DNA from: [Pseudopropionibacterium] massiliense
Lineage (GTDB): Bacteria; Actinomycetota; Actinomycetes; Propionibacteriales; Propionibacteriaceae
Assembly (NCBI RefSeq): GCF_900607225.1
Contig: NZ_LR027842.1
Location: 222,812 to 286,811, forward strand
DNA: 64,000 nt
Direction: 5' to 3'
Shown here piece by piece: positions 53,956 through 63,813 of the stretch. Under the pieces are notes generated by a model that worked only from the letters and a program-made list of their open reading frames with translations, did no database searches and was not told the origin of the DNA. The position numbers and the translations under genes are program-made. Within the stretch, counting starts at the first letter, position 1. Each line of letters begins with the position of its first letter.

Positions 53956-54677
53956 GCAAGGTCCTCGTACTCAGGCTGGCAGGTCCCATGCAGTCATGGG
54001 GCTCCTCCAGCCGTTTCACTCGACGCTCAACGGAGGCCTTCCCGACGAAGAGCGGCCTTGTGGGACTGCTCGCAGCCGCCCAGGGGAGACGTCGCACCGA
54101 CCCCATCGAGGATCTCGCGAAGCTGAGGATGGCGGCGCGTGTGGATCAACCCGGCGAGCTGCTGCGTGATTTTCACACGGCACACCGTGAGGGAACCTCC
54201 ATGCCCCTCTCGGATCGTTTCTACCGGGCGGATGCGGTTTTCGTGGCATTCGTCGAGGGATCGGACGAACTCATCGAGGGACTGGCCGAGGCCATTCGAC
54301 GACCGGTTTTCCCGCTCTATCTGGGAAGACGGTCCTGCCCCCCAACCTTGCCCTTGTTCCTGCAGGTGCACGAGGGCAAGGCGTGGGAGATCATCACACA
54401 GTTGCCATGGCAGGCCGCTCGCTTCCGGCAGCAGCAGAACAAGTGGGAAGAACACGTCTCCCTGCGGGTGGTGGCCGACAAGGGAATTCTCCCGGATGCT
54501 GAATCGTCGTCCCACAGCCTGCAGGACGTGCCCGTGAGCTTTGACTCCACACGGCGCCTCTACGGGCTGCGTTCGGTCGATGAGACACGGGTGACGATTC
54601 ACAACCCACAATATGAAAAACCCAAGGAATCGCCGGCCCCGAAGCCCGGTGATCACGATCCCATGGCGGTGATCTGA
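53952..54677 (+). CDS. casD: Cas5e (CasD), Cascade 5'-handle binder
   Basis: This 241-residue RAMP protein caps the 5' end of the crRNA. The N-terminal RLAGPMQSWG and PTKSGLVGLLAAAQG are the Cas5e signatures. Start overlaps the cas7 stop by 4 bp and its stop overlaps the cas6e ATG by one base, so translation is coupled. Confidence 0.96.
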   Translation: MSKVLVLRLAGPMQSWGSSSRFTRRSTEAFPTKSGLVGLLAAAQGRRRTDPIEDLAKLRMAARVDQPGELLRDFHTAHREGTSMPLSDRFYRADAVFVAFVEGSDELIEGLAEAIRRPVFPLYLGRRSCPPTLPLFLQVHEGKAWEIITQLPWQAARFRQQQNKWEEHVSLRVVADKGILPDAESSSHSLQDVPVSFDSTRRLYGLRSVDETRVTIHNPQYEKPKESPAPKPGDHDPMAVI

Positions 54678-55438
54678 TGTATCTCACACGTGTGTACCTG
54701 AACCCACACCGTCGCGGCTGTCGACACCTGGTGTCGTCCCTCCAGAGACTGCACGCAGCCGTTCTCACCGGCTTCCCCCCGGGAGCTCTCCGAACGGAGG
54801 GCGAGGGCAGGGTGCTGTGGCGGTTGGACAGGCCGAGCGACAACCGTCGGGTCAGCAGAAGCACTGACACGGATGTGGGCCGTGGACTGTGCCTCTACAT
54901 TTCCTCGCCGGTGGCTCCCGATCCCGCGGCTCTCGTCGAACAGGCGGGATACGAGACGGCGGGGGGAGTCGTGGTAAAGAAACTCGACGATTTCCTGGCC
55001 AAGCTGGAGAAGGACCAGCTGTGGGGATTCCGCATCACGGTGAACCCGACCTATCGTCACACGGACGGTGATGGCAGGAAACGGCTCATGGGACACGTCA
55101 CCGTGGCTCGGCAGACGCAGTGGCTGTTGGACCGTGCGGAGGCAAACGGATTCCAGATCCCGATGTCTGCTGAGGTCGGAGGGGATCTGCCGGTTCTCGA
55201 GAACGAAGCGGGTGAACGAGTGGATGGAAGAAACCTGCTGGTTGCCCTGGTGGATCGACGTGTCGAGAACTTCGTTCGGGTGAGGAGCGGGGACAAAAAT
55301 CCTGTCACCCTCAAGTTGGCGACCTTCCAGGGAACTCTCAAGGTGACTGACCCGCAGGCTTTGCGGTCGGCTCTCGCCAATGGCATCGGGCGGGCCAAGG
55401 GCTACGGTGCTGGCTTGTTGACGTTGGCACGGCCATGA
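54677..55438 (+). CDS. casE: Cas6e (CasE), crRNA-processing endonuclease
   Basis: This 253-residue RAMP nuclease should cut the CRISPR transcript at the base of the repeat hairpin and stay bound to the 3' handle. LYLTRVYLNP-like start, LHAAVLTGFP near residue 25 with the likely catalytic His, and the glycine-rich C-terminal GIGRAKGYGAGLLTL loop fit the family. Its substrate hairpin, a 7-bp stem with GAGA loop, is present in every repeat of the adjacent array. Confidence 0.95.
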   Translation: MYLTRVYLNPHRRGCRHLVSSLQRLHAAVLTGFPPGALRTEGEGRVLWRLDRPSDNRRVSRSTDTDVGRGLCLYISSPVAPDPAALVEQAGYETAGGVVVKKLDDFLAKLEKDQLWGFRITVNPTYRHTDGDGRKRLMGHVTVARQTQWLLDRAEANGFQIPMSAEVGGDLPVLENEAGERVDGRNLLVALVDRRVENFVRVRSGDKNPVTLKLATFQGTLKVTDPQALRSALANGIGRAKGYGAGLLTLARP

Positions 55439-56388
55439 AGGACATACCGGGAGCGCGGCCTCCGGCTCCGAAGGATCTGGTTCGGATCCGGGACCGCCTC
55501 ACTTTCTTGTACGTGGAGAGGTGCACGGTGCATCGGGACTCCAACGCGATCACCGTGACCGATGCCAGAGGCGTGGCCCATGTCCCAGCGGCAGCGTTGT
55601 CCGTTCTGATGATCGGGCCGGGGGTACGTGTCACACACAGCGCCATGTCCGTTCTGTCGGAGAGCGGCGCCACCACGGTGTGGGTGGGGGAGAACGGCGT
55701 GCGTTACTACGCCCACGGTGTTCCTCCGTCGAGGTCCTCCCGTTTGTTGGAGGCACAGGCCAAGGCCGTAAGTGACCCAGTGCTGCGGGCCTCGGTGGCC
55801 AGACAGATGTATCTCATGCGATTCCAGGGTGAGAACGTCGAAAACCTGAGTATTCAGCAACTTCGTGGTCGTGAAGGGGCGCGGGTCAGGAGACTGTATC
55901 GGCGAAGCTCCAAACGCACAGGAGTGCCGTGGGACGGTCGTGAATACGATCCGAACAACTTCGACAACTCCTCTTTGGTGAATCAGGCGTTGTCTGCGTC
56001 GAACACTGCGCTCTACGGGCTGATTCACGCTGTGATAGTCGCGCTGGGATGTGCCCCGGGTTTGGGGTTCGTCCATACCGGCAATTACCGTTCGTTCGTG
56101 TATGACATCGCTGATCTGTACAAGGCTGATCTCTCCATACCTGTCGCGTTTGATGTCGCCTTGGAGAACCCTGAAGTGGGAGTTGGAACCGAGGCTCGGC
56201 GGCGGATGCGGGACGCCATCAGGGAAAGCAGAATCCTGGAACAGGCGGTTCGCGACATCAAGGCGCTGTTGAGCAAGGGAGGCGCTTCTCTTGAGGAGGA
56301 TGATGAAGACCTGATCGTCGATGACCTGCATCTCTGGGACGATCTTCTGGGAACGGTCGCGGCCGGTGTCTCCTATGCCGAGTGGTGA
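55435..56388 (+). CDS. cas1: Cas1 integrase, type I-E
   Basis: This 317-residue integrase inserts new spacers together with Cas2. Aligned by eye with the E. coli protein, the metal-binding residues are all present: Glu147 in LRGREGARVR, His214 in GFVHTG, Asp224 and Asp227 in VYDIADL. Start overlaps cas6e by 4 bp (ATGA). The intact site suggests that adaptation can still work, in line with the long, regular array. Confidence 0.96.
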   Translation: MKDIPGARPPAPKDLVRIRDRLTFLYVERCTVHRDSNAITVTDARGVAHVPAAALSVLMIGPGVRVTHSAMSVLSESGATTVWVGENGVRYYAHGVPPSRSSRLLEAQAKAVSDPVLRASVARQMYLMRFQGENVENLSIQQLRGREGARVRRLYRRSSKRTGVPWDGREYDPNNFDNSSLVNQALSASNTALYGLIHAVIVALGCAPGLGFVHTGNYRSFVYDIADLYKADLSIPVAFDVALENPEVGVGTEARRRMRDAIRESRILEQAVRDIKALLSKGGASLEEDDEDLIVDDLHLWDDLLGTVAAGVSYAEW

Positions 56389-56394
56389 GCGCTG

Positions 56395-56790
56395 ATGGTG
56401 GTTCTGGTTCTATCGGCTGTGCCGGAGGGGCTGCGCGGTCACGTGACCAGGTGGTTGCTGCAGATCTCGCCGGGTGTGTTCGTGGGTAACCTCAGCGCGC
56501 GGGTTCGGGAGAGGCTGTGGCAGATCGTCACCGAGACAATGGGAACTGGGCGGGCAATCATGGTGTTCCGCGCCAGGAACGAGCAAGGCATGTCCTTCCT
56601 GACATGGGGCGATCCATGGGTACCGGCTGACTACGAGGGGCTCACTCTGATGGTCCGCCCAGGCCCAGCAACCGATGAGCCAGACGACTCGCCGCGTCAG
56701 GATGGCGGCCGTCGTCGACGTGGGACGAGCGACTTCGAGAAGCGGAGACGTGCGAGGAGGGGGTTCCCAAGATCTGACAGATCGAGCTGA
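56395..56790 (+). CDS. cas2: Cas2e with a basic C-terminal extension
   Basis: The first ~95 residues (VVLVLSAVPEGLRGHVTRWL, SPGVFVGNLSARVRE) match Cas2e, the structural partner of Cas1 in spacer capture. Type I-E Cas2 proteins are usually about 95-115 residues; this one has 131, with an Arg-rich tail (RRRRGTSDFEKRRRARRGF). The stop is only 21 bp before the first CRISPR repeat, so the tail is encoded by DNA where the leader would normally lie. It begins 6 nt after the cas1 stop. Confidence 0.92.
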   Translation: MVVLVLSAVPEGLRGHVTRWLLQISPGVFVGNLSARVRERLWQIVTETMGTGRAIMVFRARNEQGMSFLTWGDPWVPADYEGLTLMVRPGPATDEPDDSPRQDGGRRRRGTSDFEKRRRARRGFPRSDRSS

Positions 56791-56811
56791 TAAAATCCCT
56801 TGTCAGCAAGT
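56791..56811 (+). promoter_or_regulatory. Leader-proximal end of the CRISPR leader
   Basis: TAAAATCCCTTGTCAGCAAG plus T is the only non-coding DNA between cas2 and the first repeat. The rest of the functional leader (promoter and integration signals) must overlap the 3' end of cas2. A similar sequence occurs downstream of the array at 63653. Confidence 0.7.
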
Positions 56812-59800
56812 GTATTCCCCGCGAGAGCGGGGATGATCCTATCGTGGTGACTCAGGGCTGTGGTGTGGTCACGTATTCCCCGCGAGAGCGGGGATGATCC
56901 AGTCTCCACGATTGTCGGGTAGTCGGTTTGTGGGTATTCCCCGCGAGAGCGGGGATGATCCGTCGATCATATAAAAGGATCAATTGCATTAAAGGTATTC
57001 CCCGCGAGAGCGGGGATGATCCCAGCGCCCTGAATGCGTGGCTCCTCCCGATTATGGTATTCCCCGCGAGAGCGGGGATGATCCGTGGGGCGTATGTACG
57101 AGACGTCACCCCGGTGGGTATTCCCCGCGAGAGCGGGGATGATCCATCATACAATGTCATCGTTGGGTTTGCTTTACGGTATTCCCCGCGAGAGCGGGGA
57201 TGATCCTAGAGGGTCCAGGCCGAGATTGTTCGCGAGGACGTATTCCCCGCGAGAGCGGGGATGATCCCAGGGGCGGGTAGCGGTACCAAGTCCCGGACGC
57301 GTATTCCCCGCGAGAGCGGGGATGATCCGGACCCCCCCCATCAGTTCCCATGGGGGCAGCGGTATTCCCCGCGAGAGCGGGGATGATCCGCTTGTCCCAT
57401 GTGGCACGGAACCGCGCGGGGGGTATTCCCCGCGAGAGCGGGGATGATCCGAAGATCGCGCCACCAACCTTCGGGGTGCCAACGTATTCCCCGCGAGAGC
57501 GGGGATGATCCGCATCCGCTTCCAGTGGCGGATCCCCCAGCTCCGTATTCCCCGCGAGAGCGGGGATGATCCGGACCGCGGCCTGTGGTTCAAAGCCCAG
57601 CTGGAGTATTCCCCGCGAGAGCGGGGATGATCCGCTGCCGCGAGTCGTGGCGGGAGATCGAAAGTGGTATTCCCCGCGAGAGCGGGGATGATCCGGACCC
57701 CCCCCCATCAGTTCCCATGGGGGCAGCGGGTATTCCCCGCGAGAGCGGGGATGATCCGGTGTTCCTTTCCGGTTTGGTTCGACTGTGGGGGTATTCCCCG
57801 CGAGAGCGGGGATGATCCGTGGATGCCACCGCGGGGGGTGTGGCGGATGGCGTATTCCCCGCGAGAGCGGGGATGATCCGAAACGCATCGTGACCTGCGC
57901 CTTGTGGGGCGTGTATTCCCCGCGAGAGCGGGGATGATCCCCAGCGGGCGGTTTCCGCGAGGGCGGGGATGAAGTATTCCCCGCGAGAGCGGGGATGATC
58001 CCCGCTGCGTACCCACCAGAAAGAGCCGCACCAGGTATTCCCCGCGAGAGCGGGGATGATCCCATCGAGTGCCCTACCCGTACCGTGTTCGTCACGTATT
58101 CCCCGCGAGAGCGGGGATGATCCCGCCCTACTACGGGCTTGGGAGGCCGCGGAACAGTATTCCCCGCGAGAGCGGGGATGATCCCCGCGCAGCAGAATCT
58201 CCGAGTGGCGCGGTGGCGTATTCCCCGCGAGAGCGGGGATGATCCGAACGCCAGAACGTTGTTCCACAGCGCTTCCCAGTATTCCCCGCGAGAGCGGGGA
58301 TGATCCGTCGCGCACCCACGACGGGAGTTCCAAGTTCAGGTATTCCCCGCGAGAGCGGGGATGATCCGCCCTTCGGAAGGCGCTACGTGGCGGCACGGTT
58401 GTATTCCCCGCGAGAGCGGGGATGATCCGGATGATCGTCAACGGTTCCAGAGCGGCGACCGGTATTCCCCGCGAGAGCGGGGATGATCCCCACCCCCGAC
58501 CCGTTCTTGGGGACAGCCGACTGGTATTCCCCGCGAGAGCGGGGATGATCCGTAGTCGCGCCCCGACGCGACCCGGGCGACCCGGTATTCCCCGCGAGAG
58601 CGGGGATGATCCTGTCACCAGCTCCGCCGACGTGTAGGCGTCAAGGTATTCCCCGCGAGAGCGGGGATGATCCCATCCAAAACCCGGGTCGGACTTCGAC
58701 CAGAGCGTATTCCCCGCGAGAGCGGGGATGATCCGGACGCGAACGCGGGGTTCTTCCATGTCACCTCCGTATTCCCCGCGAGAGCGGGGATGATCCGGCG
58801 CTACGTGGCGGCACGGTTTCGGATGCCCCCGTATTCCCCGCGAGAGCGGGGATGATCCCTACACGGAGGCCAACATCATGGCCGGCGTTGAGTATTCCCC
58901 GCGAGAGCGGGGATGATCCCGCCCATGGCCCGGCCGTCCAGTCCAGCACTTTGTATTCCCCGCGAGAGCGGGGATGATCCTCCGCCCAAGAGGGTGGCGG
59001 CGAGCTGGGTGATGTATTCCCCGCGAGAGCGGGGATGATCCCTGCGAAGGAAACACAACCAGGCAGAAGCGAGGGTATTCCCCGCGAGAGCGGGGATGAT
59101 CCGGGAAAACATCATGACCTACACCACACACCCGCGTATTCCCCGCGAGAGCGGGGATGATCCGGTTACCGTTTCGCAAGCCACTTGGTGGATGTTTGTA
59201 TTCCCCGCGAGAGCGGGGATGATCCCTTCCGGCCGTCACCCGCCGTGGCGGCGGACTGGTATTCCCCGCGAGAGCGGGGATGATCCCTCGACGTGCCTCG
59301 GGACGAGTTCGTCCCCGCGGTATTCCCCGCGAGAGCGGGGATGATCCCTCTCAGTCGCCTACGCAGGAGACTTGCCATGGTATTCCCCGCGAGAGCGGGG
59401 ATGATCCGTGATGGCGTTGCCGGTGAGCGGGTTGATGCGAGTATTCCCCGCGAGAGCGGGGATGATCCCGCCCTACTACGGGCTTGGGAGGCCGCGGAAC
59501 AGTATTCCCCGCGAGAGCGGGGATGATCCGGTCGCCGAGCTGATCAAGGCAGGGGAGATCGAGTATTCCCCGCGAGAGCGGGGATGATCCCCGTGCCACT
59601 GCGCTGCCGCATCGAGGCACCCAGTATTCCCCGCGAGAGCGGGGATGATCCGGTCGCCGACGAGGTCTACATCAGCCGCTACCTGTATTCCCCGCGAGAG
59701 CGGGGATGATCCTCCCGACGGCCGGATCACGCTGACATCGGCTGCGTATTCCCCGCGAGAGCGGGGATGATCCTATTGTGGTCACTCAGGGCTGCGGTGT

Positions 59801-62800
59801 GGTGACGTATTCCCCGCGAGAGCGGGGATGATCCCCGGATCACCACGATGGTCGATAAGCGGAGGATGTATTCCCCGCGAGAGCGGGGATGATCCGTGTG
59901 GAGCCGTCCGATGAGGCTGTAGAGCACGGTATTCCCCGCGAGAGCGGGGATGATCCCAACACAAACAAAGACTCCCATTCAACTCAAACGTATTCCCCGC
60001 GAGAGCGGGGATGATCCTGGGGCAAGTGCATCAACGAACACCCCAAAACCGTATTCCCCGCGAGAGCGGGGATGATCCGTTAGTTGTTGACCGAACTGCT
60101 TCAATCTCTGCCGTATTCCCCGCGAGAGCGGGGATGATCCCCACGGTATCGAACCGTTTGACAAAACTATCAGGTATTCCCCGCGAGAGCGGGGATGATC
60201 CCTATTCCACTGTCATCAACTATTCGCACGGTAGGTATTCCCCGCGAGAGCGGGGATGATCCCCGGGCTCTGGAGGCTCTGGAACCGCTCGGATCGTATT
60301 CCCCGCGAGAGCGGGGATGATCCTCTGGGATCCCTCGATGTGACGACCGATACCCGGTATTCCCCGCGAGAGCGGGGATGATCCTTGGGATGTATTCACT
60401 GATGCTGCGATGCTGGCGTATTCCCCGCGAGAGCGGGGATGATCCGTGCGGCCATCCGCCGTTTTTGCGACCGCATCAGTATTCCCCGCGAGAGCGGGGA
60501 TGATCCTCGCACCGGTCACAGCCTGATCAGGGCGACCAGGTATTCCCCGCGAGAGCGGGGATGATCCGACCGGCGGCCAGCAGGCCAATAGCGGCCACGA
60601 GTATTCCCCGCGAGAGCGGGGATGATCCTATGCCTCAAGTGCATCTTTCGGGCATTAGCCAGTATTCCCCGCGAGAGCGGGGATGATCCCGCCCCTCGAT
60701 AGCAGACAATTATGTCCGGAGTGTATTCCCCGCGAGAGCGGGGATGATCCCCTCCACAGCCGAAGGGGAGGTAGACATCTACGGTATTCCCCGCGAGAGC
60801 GGGGATGATCCGACACCCAATCGTCTGCACCACACGGTCCACAGGTATTCCCCGCGAGAGCGGGGATGATCCTGACCAGCAGGTCACCGCGCAGTTCTAC
60901 ATCCCGTATTCCCCGCGAGAGCGGGGATGATCCTCTTCCGGGCAGTCGATCCGTACAGCCAGTACGGTATTCCCCGCGAGAGCGGGGATGATCCCGTCAT
61001 AGTCAAGGCGGCGAACTCCGCTGATGAGTATTCCCCGCGAGAGCGGGGATGATCCCCAGTGGGAGAATCCAAGGCCATGACGGAAGACGTATTCCCCGCG
61101 AGAGCGGGGATGATCCCCCCGCCTGCTGGCCGCCGGGTTTCCTTCCCCGGTATTCCCCGCGAGAGCGGGGATGATCCCGTTGTCATTCCCCGGGCGCCTC
61201 AGTGGCGGGAGTATTCCCCGCGAGAGCGGGGATGATCCTCAACAGCCGTCACGCAAGCCTCGAAACGGACCGTATTCCCCGCGAGAGCGGGGATGATCCC
61301 ATCACGCCCCCTGGGAGGGTTTGATGCGGCGGGTATTCCCCGCGAGAGCGGGGATGATCCCCACCGTCCGGCTGGACCAAGTCGGCAGTGAGGGTATTCC
61401 CCGCGAGAGCGGGGATGATCCATGTGCTCCGGAGGGTAGACAGCATGGCTGTGGGTATTCCCCGCGAGAGCGGGGATGATCCGTACTCGAAAATTGGCTC
61501 CACCGTTGCCGATCTGTATTCCCCGCGAGAGCGGGGATGATCCGGCACGTCGGGGATTGAGGCCAAGAAAAAAATCGTATTCCCCGCGAGAGCGGGGATG
61601 ATCCTTCGGCCTGTGCCCCTCAGAAGCCTCAGAATCGGTATTCCCCGCGAGAGCGGGGATGATCCCCGCGCAGTTTCGACTGCGCGGTTTTTCATGTAGT
61701 ATTCCCCGCGAGAGCGGGGATGATCCTCCGTCGACAATACTCTGCCAGAGTTCTCCCAGGTATTCCCCGCGAGAGCGGGGATGATCCTATATGTGCGCCA
61801 CACCGAGTTATCGACGATACGTATTCCCCGCGAGAGCGGGGATGATCCGTCGCGTATCCGAGCTATCTCAGAGCGGAACCTAGTATTCCCCGCGAGAGCG
61901 GGGATGATCCAGCGCCGGGAAAAAGTAGCTCCGGAGCCGATGGGTATTCCCCGCGAGAGCGGGGATGATCCTTGTGGCGACTGTTCACGATAGTGTCCTA
62001 TTGGGTATTCCCCGCGAGAGCGGGGATGATCCGCCACAGCACCCGGCACAGTGTCATACCCATGTGTATTCCCCGCGAGAGCGGGGATGATCCGGACCTC
62101 GAGGCCGCCGACCAGTCGGTGATCGAGTATTCCCCGCGAGAGCGGGGATGATCCAGCCGCGGAGCAGGCCGAGGAACACGCGGCGAAGTATTCCCCGCGA
62201 GAGCGGGGATGATCCGCCGGCGCGGTTCCACTGGATACGCATGGCCTGGTATTCCCCGCGAGAGCGGGGATGATCCCCTCGGCTACGTGTCCAAGGACGG
62301 CTTGTCGTGGTATTCCCCGCGAGAGCGGGGATGATCCCTTCGCGGATGACGAGGATGAGGCGTGGCCTCAGTATTCCCCGCGAGAGCGGGGATGATCCCA
62401 CCCGGACGGAGAGCTGACACGAAAGGCCCTCGTATTCCCCGCGAGAGCGGGGATGATCCCCGCCCCAAGGTGCTGTTCGCGGACGCCGTGTCGTATTCCC
62501 CGCGAGAGCGGGGATGATCCGGCGTGGACGTTTCGGAGCCAACAATAGGTCAAGTATTCCCCGCGAGAGCGGGGATGATCCCACCTCCTGACAAACAACA
62601 GCAACAAGAACAAAGTATTCCCCGCGAGAGCGGGGATGATCCTTTGAGGATGAAACCATGATCTCTTCCGAAGGGGTATTCCCCGCGAGAGCGGGGATGA
62701 TCCGATCCCGGAGATCGTGGAGCTGATCCAGTCCCAGTATTCCCCGCGAGAGCGGGGATGATCCGTGGTGCTGTCCGGTTTGGACGGGTCGAAGCTGGTA

Positions 62801-63556
62801 TTCCCCGCGAGAGCGGGGATGATCCTGTCCCTCGGATCAATACCCACTCGTAACTCCTGTATTCCCCGCGAGAGCGGGGATGATCCCTGGGACACCGTGG
62901 TGCAGTGGCTCAATGGGGTGTATTCCCCGCGAGAGCGGGGATGATCCCACCCCTGGCTCTGGCTCAGCCACCATGCCTCTGTATTCCCCGCGAGAGCGGG
63001 GATGATCCCTGCGCGGTTTTTCCGGGTAGCACCTACTCCCTGTATTCCCCGCGAGAGCGGGGATGATCCGGGCGACACCGGACCTGCGGGCCCTGCCGGT
63101 GAGTATTCCCCGCGAGAGCGGGGATGATCCGGAGATGAGATCGTAGGCCGTCATTCTGAGCCCGTATTCCCCGCGAGAGCGGGGATGATCCAGCGTATAT
63201 TCTTGTGCAGGAGGTTCTCTAATGGTATTCCCCGCGAGAGCGGGGATGATCCTTCTGCTGTATTCTGGGGGTATGGGTAAGACAAGTATTCCCCGCGAGA
63301 GCGGGGATGATCCCTCGTAAGTGGGTGTCGGAGGCATTGGGTAAGGGTATTCCCCGCGAGAGCGGGGATGATCCCGTCCAACCCTCGCGGACCGCAGACG
63401 CTCCGCAGTATTCCCCGCGAGAGCGGGGATGATCCTGCGTCCGACTCGATACGTCGGACGTGGACGCGGTATTCCCCGCGAGAGCGGGGATGATCCTCGC
63501 CACCCGGGCCCTCGAGCGCCTCCGCCAAGGTATTCCCCGCGAGAGCGGGGATGTCC
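56812..63556 (+). CRISPR. Type I-E CRISPR array, 111 repeats and 110 spacers
   Basis: The 28-bp repeat begins GTATTCCCCGCG and ends GCGGGGATGATCC; TCCCCGC/GCGGGGA around a GAGA loop gives the Cas6e hairpin. Following each repeat start by hand gives 111 repeats from 56812 to 63530. Spacers are 33 nt except for 34 nt at spacers 4, 28, 32, 33, 39, 54 and 83, 35 nt at spacer 15 and 32 nt at spacer 42. The last repeat (63530-63556) has lost one A (GGGGATGTCC), the usual leader-distal decay. Repeat orientation and cas position put the leader on the left, so spacer 1 is the newest. Only the last repeat departs visibly from the consensus, which suggests an array kept under selection. Confidence 0.98.
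61666..61698 (+). terminator. Spacer 80 with intrinsic-terminator structure
   Basis: This spacer consists of a CCGCGCAGT arm, a TTCG loop, a perfectly complementary ACTGCGCGG arm and TTTTT. In the direction of array transcription it reads as a rho-independent terminator, probably copied from a phage or plasmid terminator. Confidence 0.75.
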
Positions 63557-63652
63557 TCACAGTAGAATTCTGGGAAGGCCGCCATGTCCCGCATTCATCG
63601 CAAAAGGAGGACGACTCCTGTGAGGCTTATGTACAGACGGCGCACGGGCCAG

Positions 63653-63685
63653 TAAAATCCCTAGTCGGGAAATGTTTGAGAGCGG
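63653..63685 (+). repeat. Decayed leader/repeat remnant downstream of the array
   Basis: TAAAATCCCTAGTCGGGAAA here matches TAAAATCCCTTGTCAGCAAG at the true leader end. It is followed by TGTTTGAGAGCGG, which resembles a repeat start with the CCCCGC block deleted. The surrounding 63557-63813 has no other convincing feature except an AGGAG/CTCCT hairpin near 63606. Confidence 0.55.
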
Positions 63686-63813
63686 CTGTGAATAAGCCTC
63701 AACGAGCGGTCAAACGGCGGTAAGGGTTGCGGGATTTATGATATCCGATATTGTTCTCTGTAAGTGCGGTCAGTCTGACAGAGACTGGCCGGTGGTTCTA
63801 AAAGGAGTGTCCG

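Noticed and set aside
55435-56388. Apparent loss of a Cas1 catalytic Glu (His in GLIHAVIV)
   Set aside because: By E. coli numbering the catalytic Glu141 lies in the LRGIEG motif, which is intact here as LRGREG (Glu147).
56852-63594. Many long ORFs across the CRISPR array on both strands
   Set aside because: They are products of the 61-bp repeat period (not a multiple of three but rarely containing stops) and consist of repeated SSPLSRGI, IIPALAGNT and DHPRSRGEY units.
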